Shown: one piece after another, positions 30,992 through 41,677 of the stretch | How positions within the stretch are numbered: position 1 is the stretch's first letter | Layout: each line of letters opens with the position of its first letter | Assembly (NCBI GenBank): GCA_039090855.1 | Contig: CM077010.1 | Coordinates: 46,022,905 to 46,086,904, forward strand | DNA: 64,000 nucleotides | Reading direction: 5' to 3' | DNA from: Macrothele yani | Taxonomy: Eukaryota; Arthropoda; Arachnida; Araneae; Macrothelidae | Notes under the pieces: model-generated | The model's input: the letters and a program-made list of their open reading frames with translations, nothing else | What the model was told of the DNA's origin: nothing | The model's database searches: none | Program-made: the position numbers and the translations under genes

Positions 30992-31206
30992 GCCGCCCCA
31001 GTGGCGCAGTGGTCTAAGCGATGGCCTGTGGTCATTCGTCCGAAAGGGGTCCGGGTTCGAATCCCAGTGAAACATGGATGTGTTAGTCTTACGGCACTGG
31101 CTCTCTCCCTTCGCTGGAACCAGTGGCCCTAAATTAGGGACAGGCGACTGCCTTTGAGCAGCCCATTGAGTTGCTCACGATGGTCGTTAAACCTCCAATA
31201 AAAAAA
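30992..31206 (+). mobile_element. SINE1 copy with 10-bp target duplication
   Basis: ATTAGATTAG (30982-30991) and ATTGGATTAG (31207-31216) flank it. The A box is intact (TGGCGCAGTGG) and the B box is GGTTCGAATCC. Confidence 0.92.
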
Positions 31207-31216
31207 ATTGGATTAG

Positions 31217-31797
31217 TGATTAAATAATATTCGGGAGATGTGTATAAAATTTTAACAAATCAAACTTAGAACCAAAATCAACAGCCCTGCGGGCCTGTCG
31301 ATTTTCAGCTGGAGAGCGAGATATGTGCCTGACGGGTGAACCAGCATAAAAAAAATTCAAGCCCTGTTTATAACAAATCATTGGGGGAAAGCATTTCCTT
31401 TAAAATTCCCATTCTTAAACATAACTAGTTCAAATAGATAACGAGTTTTCAGATATCTTTTGAGTCCAATAGCAATGTTACTCTAGTAGATAATCACTCT
31501 TAGACAATACAGCCCCATAGAGTAAAAGTCTCACGAACAGGCTTTTTATCCGTATTTAAAATAGCGAAAGAGTTTATTCTTATTGCTTTTGAATCGGAAT
31601 AGTCCAAAATGTAATAAATTAGCAAGCTGGTTCAGGAGAGTGAAGATTTATTTTTATTCACGGAACCAAGTAGAATGAATGCGTACCGGACTACCGTAAT
31701 AACTGTATCAATGAAATTGGTCGTTTGGTAACCTCGTACGATCTGGCATGCGATGACCATATTGTATGGAATCAGCCAGCTGGTGATCTATGATAGA
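31217..31797. other. AT-rich spacer
   Basis: Nothing recognised. Confidence 0.45.
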
Positions 31798-31975
31798 GGA
31801 CAGTGAGCAACTCAGTGGGTCACAGTCACCCGGTTCTTAATTTAGGACCACTGACTCCAGTGAGAGAGAGAGCTAGTGCCGTAACACAGGACCATACCAT
31901 ATATGGCTAACTGGGATTCGAGCCCGGACCCGGACCCAACGCCAAGAAGCCAACGTTTCAAACGACTCAGTCAGA
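31798..31975 (-). mobile_element. SINE1-related copy, old
   Basis: GTGAGCAACTCAGTGGG, CCACTGACTCCAGTGAGAGA and GGGATTCGAGCCCGGACCC keep the SINE1 order on the minus strand. The GACCCG block is partly duplicated. Confidence 0.72.
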
Positions 31976-32437
31976 GGTAAAGCTCTCTCCTTTAGCCTTT
32001 TTTCAGAATGCGAGCGTATTTCAGGTGAAAACAACTGTTTTTGAAGAAAACCCAATAAGGTCGGATTTAATTATACGATACATACTGTACGTCGAAGGTA
32101 AAGCATGAAACAAAATAGGCTTCTCCCGATGAAAAAGTGGCCAGAGGAGTAAGAATATGACTAATCGCCCGACATCATACCTGGACGAATCATTAAAATG
32201 AGCTGAAATTATTAGCAGATAGTTTTGCTGTTCTCAGATAGTTCTTAGATATTTAACACTGGTACTTTAATAAGAATAACAGCACCGAACGGACACAAAT
32301 ATCATAGATTTGAGAAAGAGCACTTACTTAAAATCCAAGGCGTTTTTACTGGTAGCCAGTTGCTGATACAATTTCTCGCGAAGAGCCACGATTTCGTGTG
32401 TAACAAAGATTTACAACTCGTCCTAACACATATCAAT
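31976..32437. other. AT-rich spacer
   Basis: Nothing recognised. Confidence 0.45.
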
Positions 32438-32447
32438 AGAACAACTG

Positions 32448-32676
32448 CGTGAGCCGCCCCGGTGGCGCAGTGGTCTAAGGCGCTGGCCTCTGATCATTCG
32501 TCCGTAAGGGGTCCGGGTTCGAATCCCGGTCAGGCATGGAAGTTGTGTTTGTCTTACGGCACTGGCTCTCTCCCTTCCCTGGAACCAGTGACCCTAAATT
32601 AGGGACGGGCGACTGCTTATAGCCCATTGCGTTGCTCACGGTGGTCGTTAAACCTCCAATCAAAAAAAAAAAAAAA
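32448..32676 (+). mobile_element. SINE1 copy, young, 10-bp target duplication
   Basis: AGAACAACTG at 32438-32447 and 32677-32686 flanks a near-consensus copy. It has an extra G in TCTAAGGCGCTGG compared with other copies. Confidence 0.95.
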
Positions 32677-32878
32677 AGAACAACTGTAGCTAACGGAGTA
32701 TCACATAGCACTGAGTCGCAGATAACATTCGTCAGAAAGATTCGCTTGTAATCTCATTCGACATCCAACTTGTCGTTTAATTTACTCTAGGAACTAGCTG
32801 CCAGCCATTGACAAAACGTCGGAGAAATTTTGGGGTACGATATAAAGTTCAAGCTGTGAAAATTGTACTTAATGATTG

Positions 32879-33011
32879 CAAGTAGCACGCTACTTTTAGA
32901 GTAGCGTGACATGTAGCATTGCTACAAATAGGATAAAGAAGTTGTAGGAGTAGCACGCCACAAAACAAAGTAGCTTGTAGAGGGAAATTTCGCTACAAAG
33001 CGTGCTACTTT
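32879..33011. mobile_element. Small palindromic element (possible hAT MITE)
   Basis: AAGTAGCACGCTACTTTTAG at the left is mirrored by CTACAAAGCGTGCTACTTTA at the right. Several internal GTAGC/GCTAC repeats are present. A related fragment, AAAAGTAGCGAAACTCGCTA, lies at 41635-41665. Confidence 0.55.
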
Positions 33012-33178
33012 AAAAAAATTGGTTAAAAATGGTATTCTTCAAATCACTTGACATTTCCAGACTTTCTAAATCGTGACTGGCTGTAACATGGGTGCGAGTG
33101 TGCTCTGCTTACAATGGCGTACCTAACTTAACTCACACTGTGAACGTTCGCCAAATCGTTAACTGGGAAACCTCAGTT

Positions 33179-33402
33179 GCCGCCCAGGTAGCCCGGTGGT
33201 CTAAGCGTTTGCTTGTGACCATTCGTCTGCGATGGGTCCGGGTTCGAATCCCGGTGAGGCATAGATGTTGTGTTTGATTTACGGCAGTGGCTCTCTCCCT
33301 TCCCTGGAACCAGTGCCCTTAAATGAGGGACAGGCGACTGCTTATAGCCCATTGAGTTGCTCACGGTGATCGTTAAACCTCCAATCAAAAAAAAAAAAAA
33401 AA
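33179..33402 (+). mobile_element. SINE1 copy
   Basis: A and B boxes are present (A box altered to TAGCCCGGTGG). The body and a 16-base A tail are complete. Confidence 0.9.
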
Positions 33403-33411
33403 TAAGACTAC

Positions 33412-33462
33412 AGGTTCCAGGGAAGGGAGATGAGCAGTGCCGTAAGACAAACACAACATCTA
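33412..33462 (-). mobile_element. SINE1 fragment truncated by the next SINE
   Basis: GGTTCCAGGGAAGGGAGATG through ACACAACATC matches the SINE1 body on the minus strand and stops where the next SINE's poly-T starts. Confidence 0.75.
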
Positions 33463-33465
33463 CTT

Positions 33466-33699
33466 TCTTTTTTTCTTTTTTTTGATTTTTTTTTATTGGA
33501 GGTTTAACGACCACCGTGAGCAACTCAATGGGCTATAAGCAGTCGCCCGTCCCTAATTTAGGGTCACTGGTTCCAGGGAACGGAGAGAGCCAGTGCCGTA
33601 AGACAAACATCAACATCCATGCCTGACCGGGATTCGAACTCGGACCCCTTACGGACGAATGATCAGAAGCCAGCGCCTTAGACCACTGCGTCACCGGGG
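33466..33699 (-). mobile_element. SINE1 copy
   Basis: Complete minus-strand copy with a long, interrupted poly-T. The head ends GTCACCGGGG and lacks the last GCGGC. Confidence 0.92.
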
Positions 33700-33931
33700 T
33701 ATGTCAATAGTGGTTTTATTGAAGACTCCTTCTTGATTGCGAGATTCAATTTTTTTAGTGAAATAAAATGAATTCGCAAATAAATAATGATATATGGCTT
33801 TCATTTGAATTCCCTAAGCTTTTCAGTTAGTCTATCTAGCTTGAAATATGCACCACTTAATGTGTCAAAATATGTTACAAATACAAAGATAAATTACTTG
33901 TGTAATTTACCTTGGTTTTTAACTCCTAATA

Positions 33932-34060
33932 CGCTGTCCCTGGTGTCGCAGTGGTATAAAGCGCTGACTTATGACCATTCGCCCAAATTGAATCCGGGTT
34001 AGAATCCTGGTAAGACATGGATGTTTGTGTCTGTCTTTCGGAACTGGCTTTCAATGAGTT
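33932..34060 (+). mobile_element. SINE1-like head fragment
   Basis: GGTGTCGCAGTGGTATAAAG, CCGGGTTAGAATCCTGG and GACATGGATG follow the SINE1 head order. The rest of the body is lost after TCTTTCGGAACTGGC. Confidence 0.65.
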
Positions 34061-34200
34061 ACTTGATCAGCACTGGCTATCTCTGTGTAAGATGATCATT
34101 TGGCATGCTGTAAACCCTGTATGATATATACTTGTTGCTGTTAAATATCTGTATTCTGTTTATGTCGGCCTGTTTATGTCACCAGATCCAATAAATAATT

Positions 34201-34226
34201 GCCGCCTCGGTGGCGCACTGGTCTAC
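34201..34226 (+). mobile_element. SINE1 5' piece, split by the Tx1-like LINE
   Basis: GCCGCCTCGGTGGCGCACTG GTCTAC is the start of a SINE1 head. The rest of the same SINE resumes at 41048 after the LINE, so the two pieces are one insertion site. Confidence 0.85.
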
Positions 34227-34445
34227 CCACCGAGAGTGCTGCTGTGTTTTTTGCTCCAAGATTTTCGTTCAGCAAGTGCTTTTTCCGGCGTTTCAAGTTT
34301 TTGTACTTGTGGGTGTGTGTTCCGTGAAGGTTTCACCTTTCTGTTTGTGTATCTACCAAGTTGGTAAGTGTTTGTTTTATTTGGTAATCTTCATTTTTGT
34401 CTTGGCCGAGTCGGCCAAGACGTGAGCGCTTCTTTGCCATTGCAA

Positions 34446-36229
34446 ATGGCGCCTTCCGGTGACAGCAGTATCCCAGCTCTCAACTCCGGAAATGACTTTC
34501 CCCCTCTCGCATCTACTTTACGTCCCACCACCAATGAGGAGTCTGCCTCGGTAAGCCCCTCCTCTCCTCAGCGTTGTTCTACTGCCGTATGTCATGACGC
34601 GCTTCTACGTCAATGTTGAAGAGTGATGACCAGTTGTCTTCCCAAGCACCTTTAGTTGAATCGATGGATGTCACACCTACGTCCGAGGCTACTACGTCAC
34701 CACAACATCCAACTACTATTCCCTATGCTACTATCCTCTCGAAGTCGACCGACGCATCTACTCGACCTTCCTCTATGGCCAGCCTTTATCCCTTACAGTC
34801 TGATGCTGATTCCAATTTTTTCGTTGACCTTCCGAGGTCTTCCCCAGCTGGGCAACAGTTCATGGAAAAGTTGCCTCTTGGTGTAGCTTTCACCAGTCTT
34901 CCGAACACAAAACTTTCCGCCTATAGTGCTGCCATTCGGAAGAAGTTCCCGAAGTCAGCTGTTACACACATGGGCCGCAACGAACGTAAGGTTGTAGTCT
35001 ATTTCTCGTCCTCAGAGTACGCCCTGAGGGTCATCAACGATGAACTTTCGATCGGTGATCGTCATATCACGGCTGATCCCCTTGCTCATGCGTCGACTGT
35101 GCTCAGTTTCTCCCCAGTTCCACCGGAAATATCTGTTGAGGTATTGTTATCGATTGCTCAAAACTTTGGACAGATTGTCGGCTCCGTCACCACTTTTTCC
35201 TCGTTTCCTACTACACCTGAAGATCGTTATTTATTAGGTTTGAGACGCAACGTACGTGTGATCTTCCCAACTGATCAAGCCAAACAGCGTGTTCCTACTC
35301 ATTGTAGCGTGCGATGTGACACACATGTCCGTACTATCAGTATCTTTGTGGGTATCATGTGCACTCGTTGCAGAGGTTATGGCCACTCAAGTGATCACTG
35401 CCCTCATCGTCCCTCTGCAGGCCCCGGATCGACAGTACAGCCTACGCAGTCTCCATCAACGATCCCGGCACCTTCCACTTCCACTCTTAGGCAGCTGAAG
35501 CCAATTATTGATGACCGTCGTGTTACAGGCATTGGTCAACGCGTGTCTTCAGTACAACCTTCCACTTCTCAGCTTCTTTCTGCTACATCTTCGCATCCTT
35601 CAGTGAATTCTTCAATATTAGCAGCTTCCCTGCCTCCTACCTGGCAAACAGTCAGTGCTCAACTTCCTATATCAATATCTGTTAGTGCACTTGAAGCTCC
35701 AGGCACTTTTGAAGTGCCGAACCCTCCTGATTCAGGTTTAATACCATCCCGAGAACGCGGGAAGCGCCTCAAAACTCATAACACTCGAGCCAAGAAAACT
35801 CGCCCAGGAACGGCACGTTTAGGACGGAGTGACCGTTCAGGTAGCTACACATCTTCTGAAGATTCCACCTTGTCTGATGTTGATGTCGGCTCTAAGGAAC
35901 CGATCTCCTCTACCAAATTTCTTAGGTTTCTAGAAGATAATTCACTACCTCAAACTCCGATTCCAGGAGAAGTTTTGTACAACTTCCTGATTTGGATCCA
36001 TAAATTGTCAAGGAAATTCCTCGACTCATATACAGCTACTCTTTCTGAAGTTTTACCGGAAGTGCTGGCCATACCATCCCATCTTACGGAGGTGCCTCCA
36101 GAGTCTCTTGGTGATCCAGATTGGATCAAGCGATTTGCTAGTCGCCTGGAAAATTTACGGCATGCCGCTGATCGGCTTCTCCAACCAGCGTCTGATCTAT
36201 CTTTTCAAGATAGCGACGATGAATTGTAG
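34446..36229 (+). pseudogene. Tx1-like LINE ORF1 (gag-like), one frameshift
   Basis: The likely start is ATGGCGCCTTCC at 34446, because that frame carries NDFPPLAST, a typical N-terminal motif of LINE ORF1 proteins. A frameshift near 34613 then leads into a 538-residue frame ending DDEL. That frame has a conserved core (FFVDLPRSSPAGQQFMEKLP and ERKVVVYFSSSEYALRVIN) and a CTRCRGYGHSSDHC zinc knuckle around residue 252. A Ser/Thr/Pro-rich region and a basic stretch (RERGKRLK, RAKKTR) follow. The protein should coat the element RNA. Its stop overlaps the ORF2 start. Confidence 0.82.
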
Positions 36230-39200
36230 GGGCTTTAGCTCCCCGTTGGCCAACGCGTTGGTCAAGGAAGATGTAATGCACTTGGATACGGACATAATTC
36301 TCCTCCAAGAGACTAATTGTTTTGCTTCCACGCCTTTCCATCGTTGGCGTAGGTGGGATTTCCAATTCCACCACGCCTTCCGCCTGTCTCAACATGGTGG
36401 ACTGGCAATCGGAATCCGCTCTCGACTTCGCCAGCTTGCATCCTCCATCCAGGTACATAATCTTTGTCAAGATTTACTACAGCGTCTTACCTTCTCAATG
36501 AATGGCCAAAAATATCTGGTTTTCAACATCTATGTGCCCAATTCACCCACACACCTTACATTGCTGTTCACCTCGTTGCGCACCGCACTTCAGTCTGCCT
36601 TACCATCCGATCACATAATAATAGGTGGAGACTTCAATTGTACCCTCCAACCTACTCTCGATCGCACCTCGTCCAATAACGAATATCGTACTCGTCTCAT
36701 AGATCTACTTCGCTCTGTCGTGGTGGATTTCGACCTATTTGACGTGTTCCGGCAACTGCATCCGACGTCCATCTCCCATACGTGGAGAGCAGGGACTACT
36801 TCTTCTTCCTCATCTGCACGTTTATATCGGATTTATGTTACCTCACAGCTCTTACCCATTGTGATGGATTGTATGCATTCTCCTACGGCTTCCTCTGACC
36901 ACTGCGCAGTCGTTGCCCCACTGGGACCCTCGTCCCGCAAGTGTTCGGGATACTGAGCTTGGTCTCTCGACTCTTCTCTCCTAGAAGATCCTACATTTTG
37001 CTCTGGGGTTCGGGAACTTCTCCACAGTTTCCATCCAGGCATATCCACTTCTACCTGCGCCCTTGAATACTGGCTTAGTGTTAAATCTCATCTGCTCTAC
37101 TTCCTGAAATGTTTTTATTTCAGGGTACGCACATTGCGCAATATGGAGGAAAATAATTTGCGACGAGTTCCTTTTCATATTGTCGTCAGCCATCCATTAT
37201 ATGCTACATATCAGGCCGATTTGCGTGCGTTGATTGAACCGAGAGCTCGACAAGCCATTCTCCGACTTCGTCTTCAGCACCTTACACCAGAGGAATGCTC
37301 CTATGAGTTTCTTTCATCTCTTGAAGATAAACATCGATCTTCTAATCACATTCGACTTCTCCGACAATCGAATGGACAGGTGTCTTCTGATCCTGACACC
37401 CTGAGCTCACAAGTTCGTCAGTTTTTCACTGCAAAATATAGTGAAACTCCTCCTCCGCCTTCTTCTGCTACTGCCTCTTTGCTTTCCTCCCTCCCTCAGG
37501 TTCCCTCTCACTTGTCTGCTTCTTTACTGCAACCTCCATCTTCTTCCGAACTTAGGAGTGCTCTCCGCTCTCAGAATCCCCATGCCGTCCCCGGTCCGGA
37601 CGATCTTCCTCTCGCTTTTTATCTCACTTTCTTCCCCACTCTTCTTCCTTTCTTACTCCCAGCTTTCACTGCTGCTCTTTGTTCTACATCTCTTCCGATG
37701 AGTTTCACTATGGCTCATATGGTGCTATTTCCTAAGAAAGGCGACCTGCTGGACCTGGGCAACTGGCGTCCTATCTCTTTACTCAATCTGGACTATAAAC
37801 TCTTCACTAAGCTCCTTTCCCGTCGACTTAACCCAATTCTTCCGTTTCTCCTTTCCCCCGACCAGACCTACACGGTCCCTGGTCGGTCTATTACTTCCAA
37901 CCTCCATCTATCTTCTCCGTGATCTAATTCATCTTGCCCGTATTAACTCTGAACCTCTCGGCCTTTTCAATCTTGATCAAAAAGCCGCTTTTGACAACAT
38001 CTCTCACTCATACTTATCTTCTGTTCTTCTTGCCTTTGGCTTTCCTTCACCTTTTGTAACTTCTATCGTTGCCTTCTATCAGGATACCGTCTTCCACGTC
38101 AAGTCGGCCGCCATTCTTACTGCACCCATTTTCTTTCGACGAGGCATCCGGCAGGGCTGTCCACTCTCTGGACAGCTCTTTGCCCTTGCTTTTGAGCCGT
38201 TTCTTCGATCCGTACATAAAGCCTTCCTCACTGCTCTTCCTCCGCCAACTGCAAGCACCCGGCATTTTCCCATCACGTATTCTGCTTATGCCGATGACGC
38301 AACGTTCTGTATCAGAGAAGAAGCCCAATTCGACATCCTAGCTCAGTGTTTTGATCTCTACTCAGCTTGCTCTGCTGCCTCTCTTAACACGTCCAAGAGT
38401 GTTGGTCTGTGGAGTGGCTCCTGGACATCCCGAACTGACACCCTCCGGGGTGCCTCATGGACTGCATCTACCCAAAAGTTCCTTGGTGTGCATCTTGGTG
38501 TACACCTTTCAGCTCAGAATGCCACATGGACTGCACTTCGTTCTCGGCTCACACGGACTGCCGCCTTCTGGCGTAACTCACAGTTTTGCACCTCCTATGT
38601 CTTGCGAGCACGGATCGCTAGAACTTACCTTCTTCCGTCATGTCTTTACGTGTGGTCTGTTACTCGGATGCCGGTTTATAATCTGACAGAAATTGTCCGT
38701 CTCATTTCCACGGTGATCTGGTCCGGACACCACTGAGTTCAAGTTTCCACTCTTCAATGTACAGGTTCACAAGGTGGAAGTTCGCTCTTGGATATTCGAA
38801 CCTACTACACAGCATACAGAGTGATTTCTTTCCTCCGGCTCCTTTGCTCTCCCGCATCACCAGTCACTATTGTCAGAGATGCAATACTATCACCACGTAA
38901 CCCATGCTTCACGTTCACTACGTATTTACTTATGGATCAATGTCCCTTCTTTCGTACTCGACTATCTCCTTTCTATAAAGCGGTTCTTTCCTTTTTCCGC
39001 TCGCTCCCTCTTATTCGTGCACCTCCTACTTCCACGTCTGAGCTATTAGCTGAGCCCCTCTTCTTTTCTTCAGTCCTCCGTCCTCCTAATGCCCCTGCTT
39101 TTCTGATCCTTCCTGGCTCCCAGCCGGGATTGTAACTGTTCGAAACCTCCTTTCCTCAGATCTCACTTGGAGACCTTTCTCTAACTTCTTTCCGTCTCTT

Positions 39201-40022
39201 CCTCCCTCCCCAACAGCCCTTGCTCTTTATGACTCCCTCCGCTCTGCCATCATTACTCTCTTTCCCACCCTTGCCTCCTCTACTGGTTGACTTCTTGTTT
39301 CTTCTGCCTCACTTCCTCTTCCTTTCTTCCTCTCAGTTCGGGGCTCTTCTCTCCTTATTTCTAGCTTTTCAGTTTCCACTCTTTATAGGCTTCTTCTTGA
39401 TCCATTGCATCCTACGCCGGTACAGATCCCAGATGTTCCAGCTGCAGCACTTCCATTTGTTTGGTCAGCCACCACCTCACCGCTCTCCTCTCCGATGGAA
39501 CGAAATATTCATTGGCTTTTTCTTCATCGCCGTCTACCTGTTCCAGCAACTCTTCATCAGATGACGCTCCTGGATTCGCCGCTCTGTTACTTCTGCTCAT
39601 CTCATGCAGACGTGGATCATGTGTATCTGCATTGCCCGGTGTTACTTCCTCTCCTGCATCTCGTCTTCAGTATTGCACAGTGCCTCAGTGTTAGTGATCT
39701 TCCGTTCTCGGCCTACAGCACGCTATTACAATGCAGCTCTCCACCCATTCCAGTTTCAGAGCCGTGTGCGTATGTCTTCATATTAGCTCGCAATGTGATA
39801 TATGGCTACCACCTCCAACTTCGCTCAGGCCCTGCCATGCCTACCATTTTTCAGGCGGGGGATGCGATGTGCAGTATTTTTCGTAACCCACTGATCTCAC
39901 GTCTACGGTTGGCCTTTACGACCGCTCAAGTGTCGAATCGGCTTCAACAATTGCACAACGTCTGGTCACCCTATTACCGATGGTTTACTGGACCATCAGC
40001 CGACCTACGACTCCTGTTCTGA
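36219..40022 (+). pseudogene. Tx1-like LINE ORF2 (endonuclease, reverse transcriptase, zinc finger), broken
   Basis: ORF2 starts at ATGAATTGTAG, overlapping the ORF1 stop by 11 bases, so translation by re-initiation is likely. Endonuclease motifs are MNCRGF, DIILLQETN, IIIGGDFNC and SSDHCAVV. RT motifs are VPGPDDLPLAFY, LGNWRPISLLNLDYKLFTK, LFNLDQKAAFDNI, IRQGCPLSGQLFALAFE and the catalytic SAYADDATF near 38281-38307. The C-terminus has CYFCSSHADVDHVYLHC, the zinc finger of L1/Tx1 elements. Breaks seen are a stop at 36954, a frameshift near 37905, a stop at 38734 and a frameshift between 39135 and 39405. Confidence 0.87.
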
Positions 40023-41047
40023 CGCCTGAGATACTGTTTCGACTAACCTCGTAACTGGTTGGGTATTGGGCTGCAATTTTGTTGCTTAGTCCCGCATCCA
40101 TCACACCTGCAAGTCACTCCTTGGACTTAATTACAGTACTTATTGTCCTTCTCTTTAGCACAACCTACAACTTGCATATAAGACTTTTCTTCACTCAAAT
40201 TGTGTTGTATTTTTTGCTCTAACTGTAGAGCTCATGCTTTTGATTAATTCATTAGTTTGCACAATGTATTGGTTTTTCTCTTTTTCAACATATTTTAACT
40301 CATTGGTTGTTCTAGTATTTTGCTTCACTATTCTGTTTGCACTAGTACTTGTGTTCCTCGTCACGTTCGTGTTCTTTGCGTAACATGTTGATTGTATATT
40401 TTTCCTGTTGTGCATAGCCTCATTTCTGTTTGCACTTATACGCATATCATGTTGTACCATGACCTGATATAATTGTTGCTCGTCCACAATAGCTGTATAT
40501 AGTGATGTCTTCGTATACCTTTCTATGTTGTTCATCAACCTGTGCATGTACATTGCGAATCAGTTATAGTGTCATCTATTGCTTTTGTCGCAAGGTATTA
40601 TACCTTATGTTACCGTATTTGCTCTCTATTGATGTTCTTCCTTGTAATTATATGACACTGCCTATGCGCCTGTTGTACATACATTACTATTTTGCTCATC
40701 TGATACACATCTGTTTCACTTGAACTTATCACAATATCCCTTTACCTTGTCTGCCGTGTGTCACGGATATACTTATTGTCTCGGTTGCACTATATTTCAT
40801 GGTACTGCACATATTGTTGCATTTTACGAAGTGTCTGCCTATACTGTTTCACCTGTTTCTCTTTGTTGTATCCACTTAAGTCTGGGAAACAATCCCTCGA
40901 ATATGAATTTGTTATCACTGTAAATAGTACATTTTTCATTTGTACATATATCATCCTCGCTGTATATATGTTGTCATTTAATTTTTTCTGTTTGGCGCTG
41001 TAAATCCAGGCCTTATGTACTTGCTTAATTTGTTCAATAAAGTGAAA
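40023..41047 (+). other. 3' UTR of the Tx1-like LINE
   Basis: About 1 kb of T-rich, non-coding sequence between the ORF2 stop and the element end. AATAAA at 41036-41041 lies 6 bases from the end and could serve as the poly-A signal. Confidence 0.75.
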
Positions 41048-41251
41048 GCAGTGGTCTACGCGATGGCCTCTGATCATTCGTCGGAAAGAGGTCAGGGTTC
41101 GAATCCCGGTGAAGCATGGATGTTGTTTTTGTCATACGACACTGGCTCTCTCCCTTCCCTGGAACCAGTGACCCTAAATTAAGGGCAGGTGACTGCTTAT
41201 AGCCCATTGAGTTTCTCACTGTGGTCGCTAAACCTCCAATCAAAAAAAAAA
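41048..41251 (+). mobile_element. SINE1 3' piece, split by the Tx1-like LINE
   Basis: It starts with the duplicated GCAGTGGTCTAC and continues with GCGATGGCC, the B box GGTTCGAATCC, the body and an A tail. With 34201-34226 it forms one SINE1 older than the LINE. Confidence 0.9.
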
Positions 41252-41322
41252 CCCTTTAATTAAAAAAGAATCATTTACAAAAATAAAGAAACTCCGACCG
41301 AGAAAAAAAAAACTTCTAATAC

Positions 41323-41561
41323 GCCGCCGTAGTAACGCAGTGGTCTAAGCGATGGCTTCTGATCATTCGTCCAGAATGGGTTCGGGTTCGGGTTCGAATC
41401 CCGGTGAGGTATGGATGTTGTGTTTGTCTTACGCACTGGTTCTGCCTCGTCCCTGTAGCCAGTGATCCTAAATAATTAGGGACGGGAGACTCTGCTTACA
41501 GCCCATTGAGTTGCTCACGATGATCGTTAAACCTACAATCAAAAAAAAAAGAAAAAAAAAA
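41323..41561 (+). mobile_element. SINE1 copy
   Basis: Complete copy with an extra GGGTTC duplication just before the B box (GGTTCGGGTTCGGGTTCG) and a long interrupted A tail. The A box is altered. Confidence 0.9.
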
Positions 41562-41677
41562 GGATACCACATGCAATAATGTAGATGTAAATATCATCCT
41601 CAGAATTTGGACTTTTAAAAGTAAAAAAGCAGCTGAAAAGTAGCGAAACTCGCTACTTTTTTAAAAAATATGAGTGT

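Larger units (their letters stand above)
34227..41047 (+). mobile_element. Tx1/L1-like LINE, full length, inserted in a SINE1 head
   Basis: The element is 6.8 kb, with 5' UTR, a zinc-knuckle ORF1, an endonuclease-RT ORF2 with a C-terminal zinc finger and a 1-kb 3' UTR ending CAATAAAGTGAAA. The target duplication is GCACTGGTCTAC at 34215-34226 and GCAGTGGTCTAC at 41048-41059. Both copies carry CTAC where other SINE1 copies have CTAA, which supports a true duplication. There is no poly-A. RT motifs place it near the Tx1 group of the L1 superfamily. Confidence 0.88.

Noticed and set aside
40191..41003. Several short frames with hydrophobic content in the LINE 3' UTR
   Set aside because: They overlap in both strands, lie in T-rich non-coding sequence of the LINE and match no family that I know.
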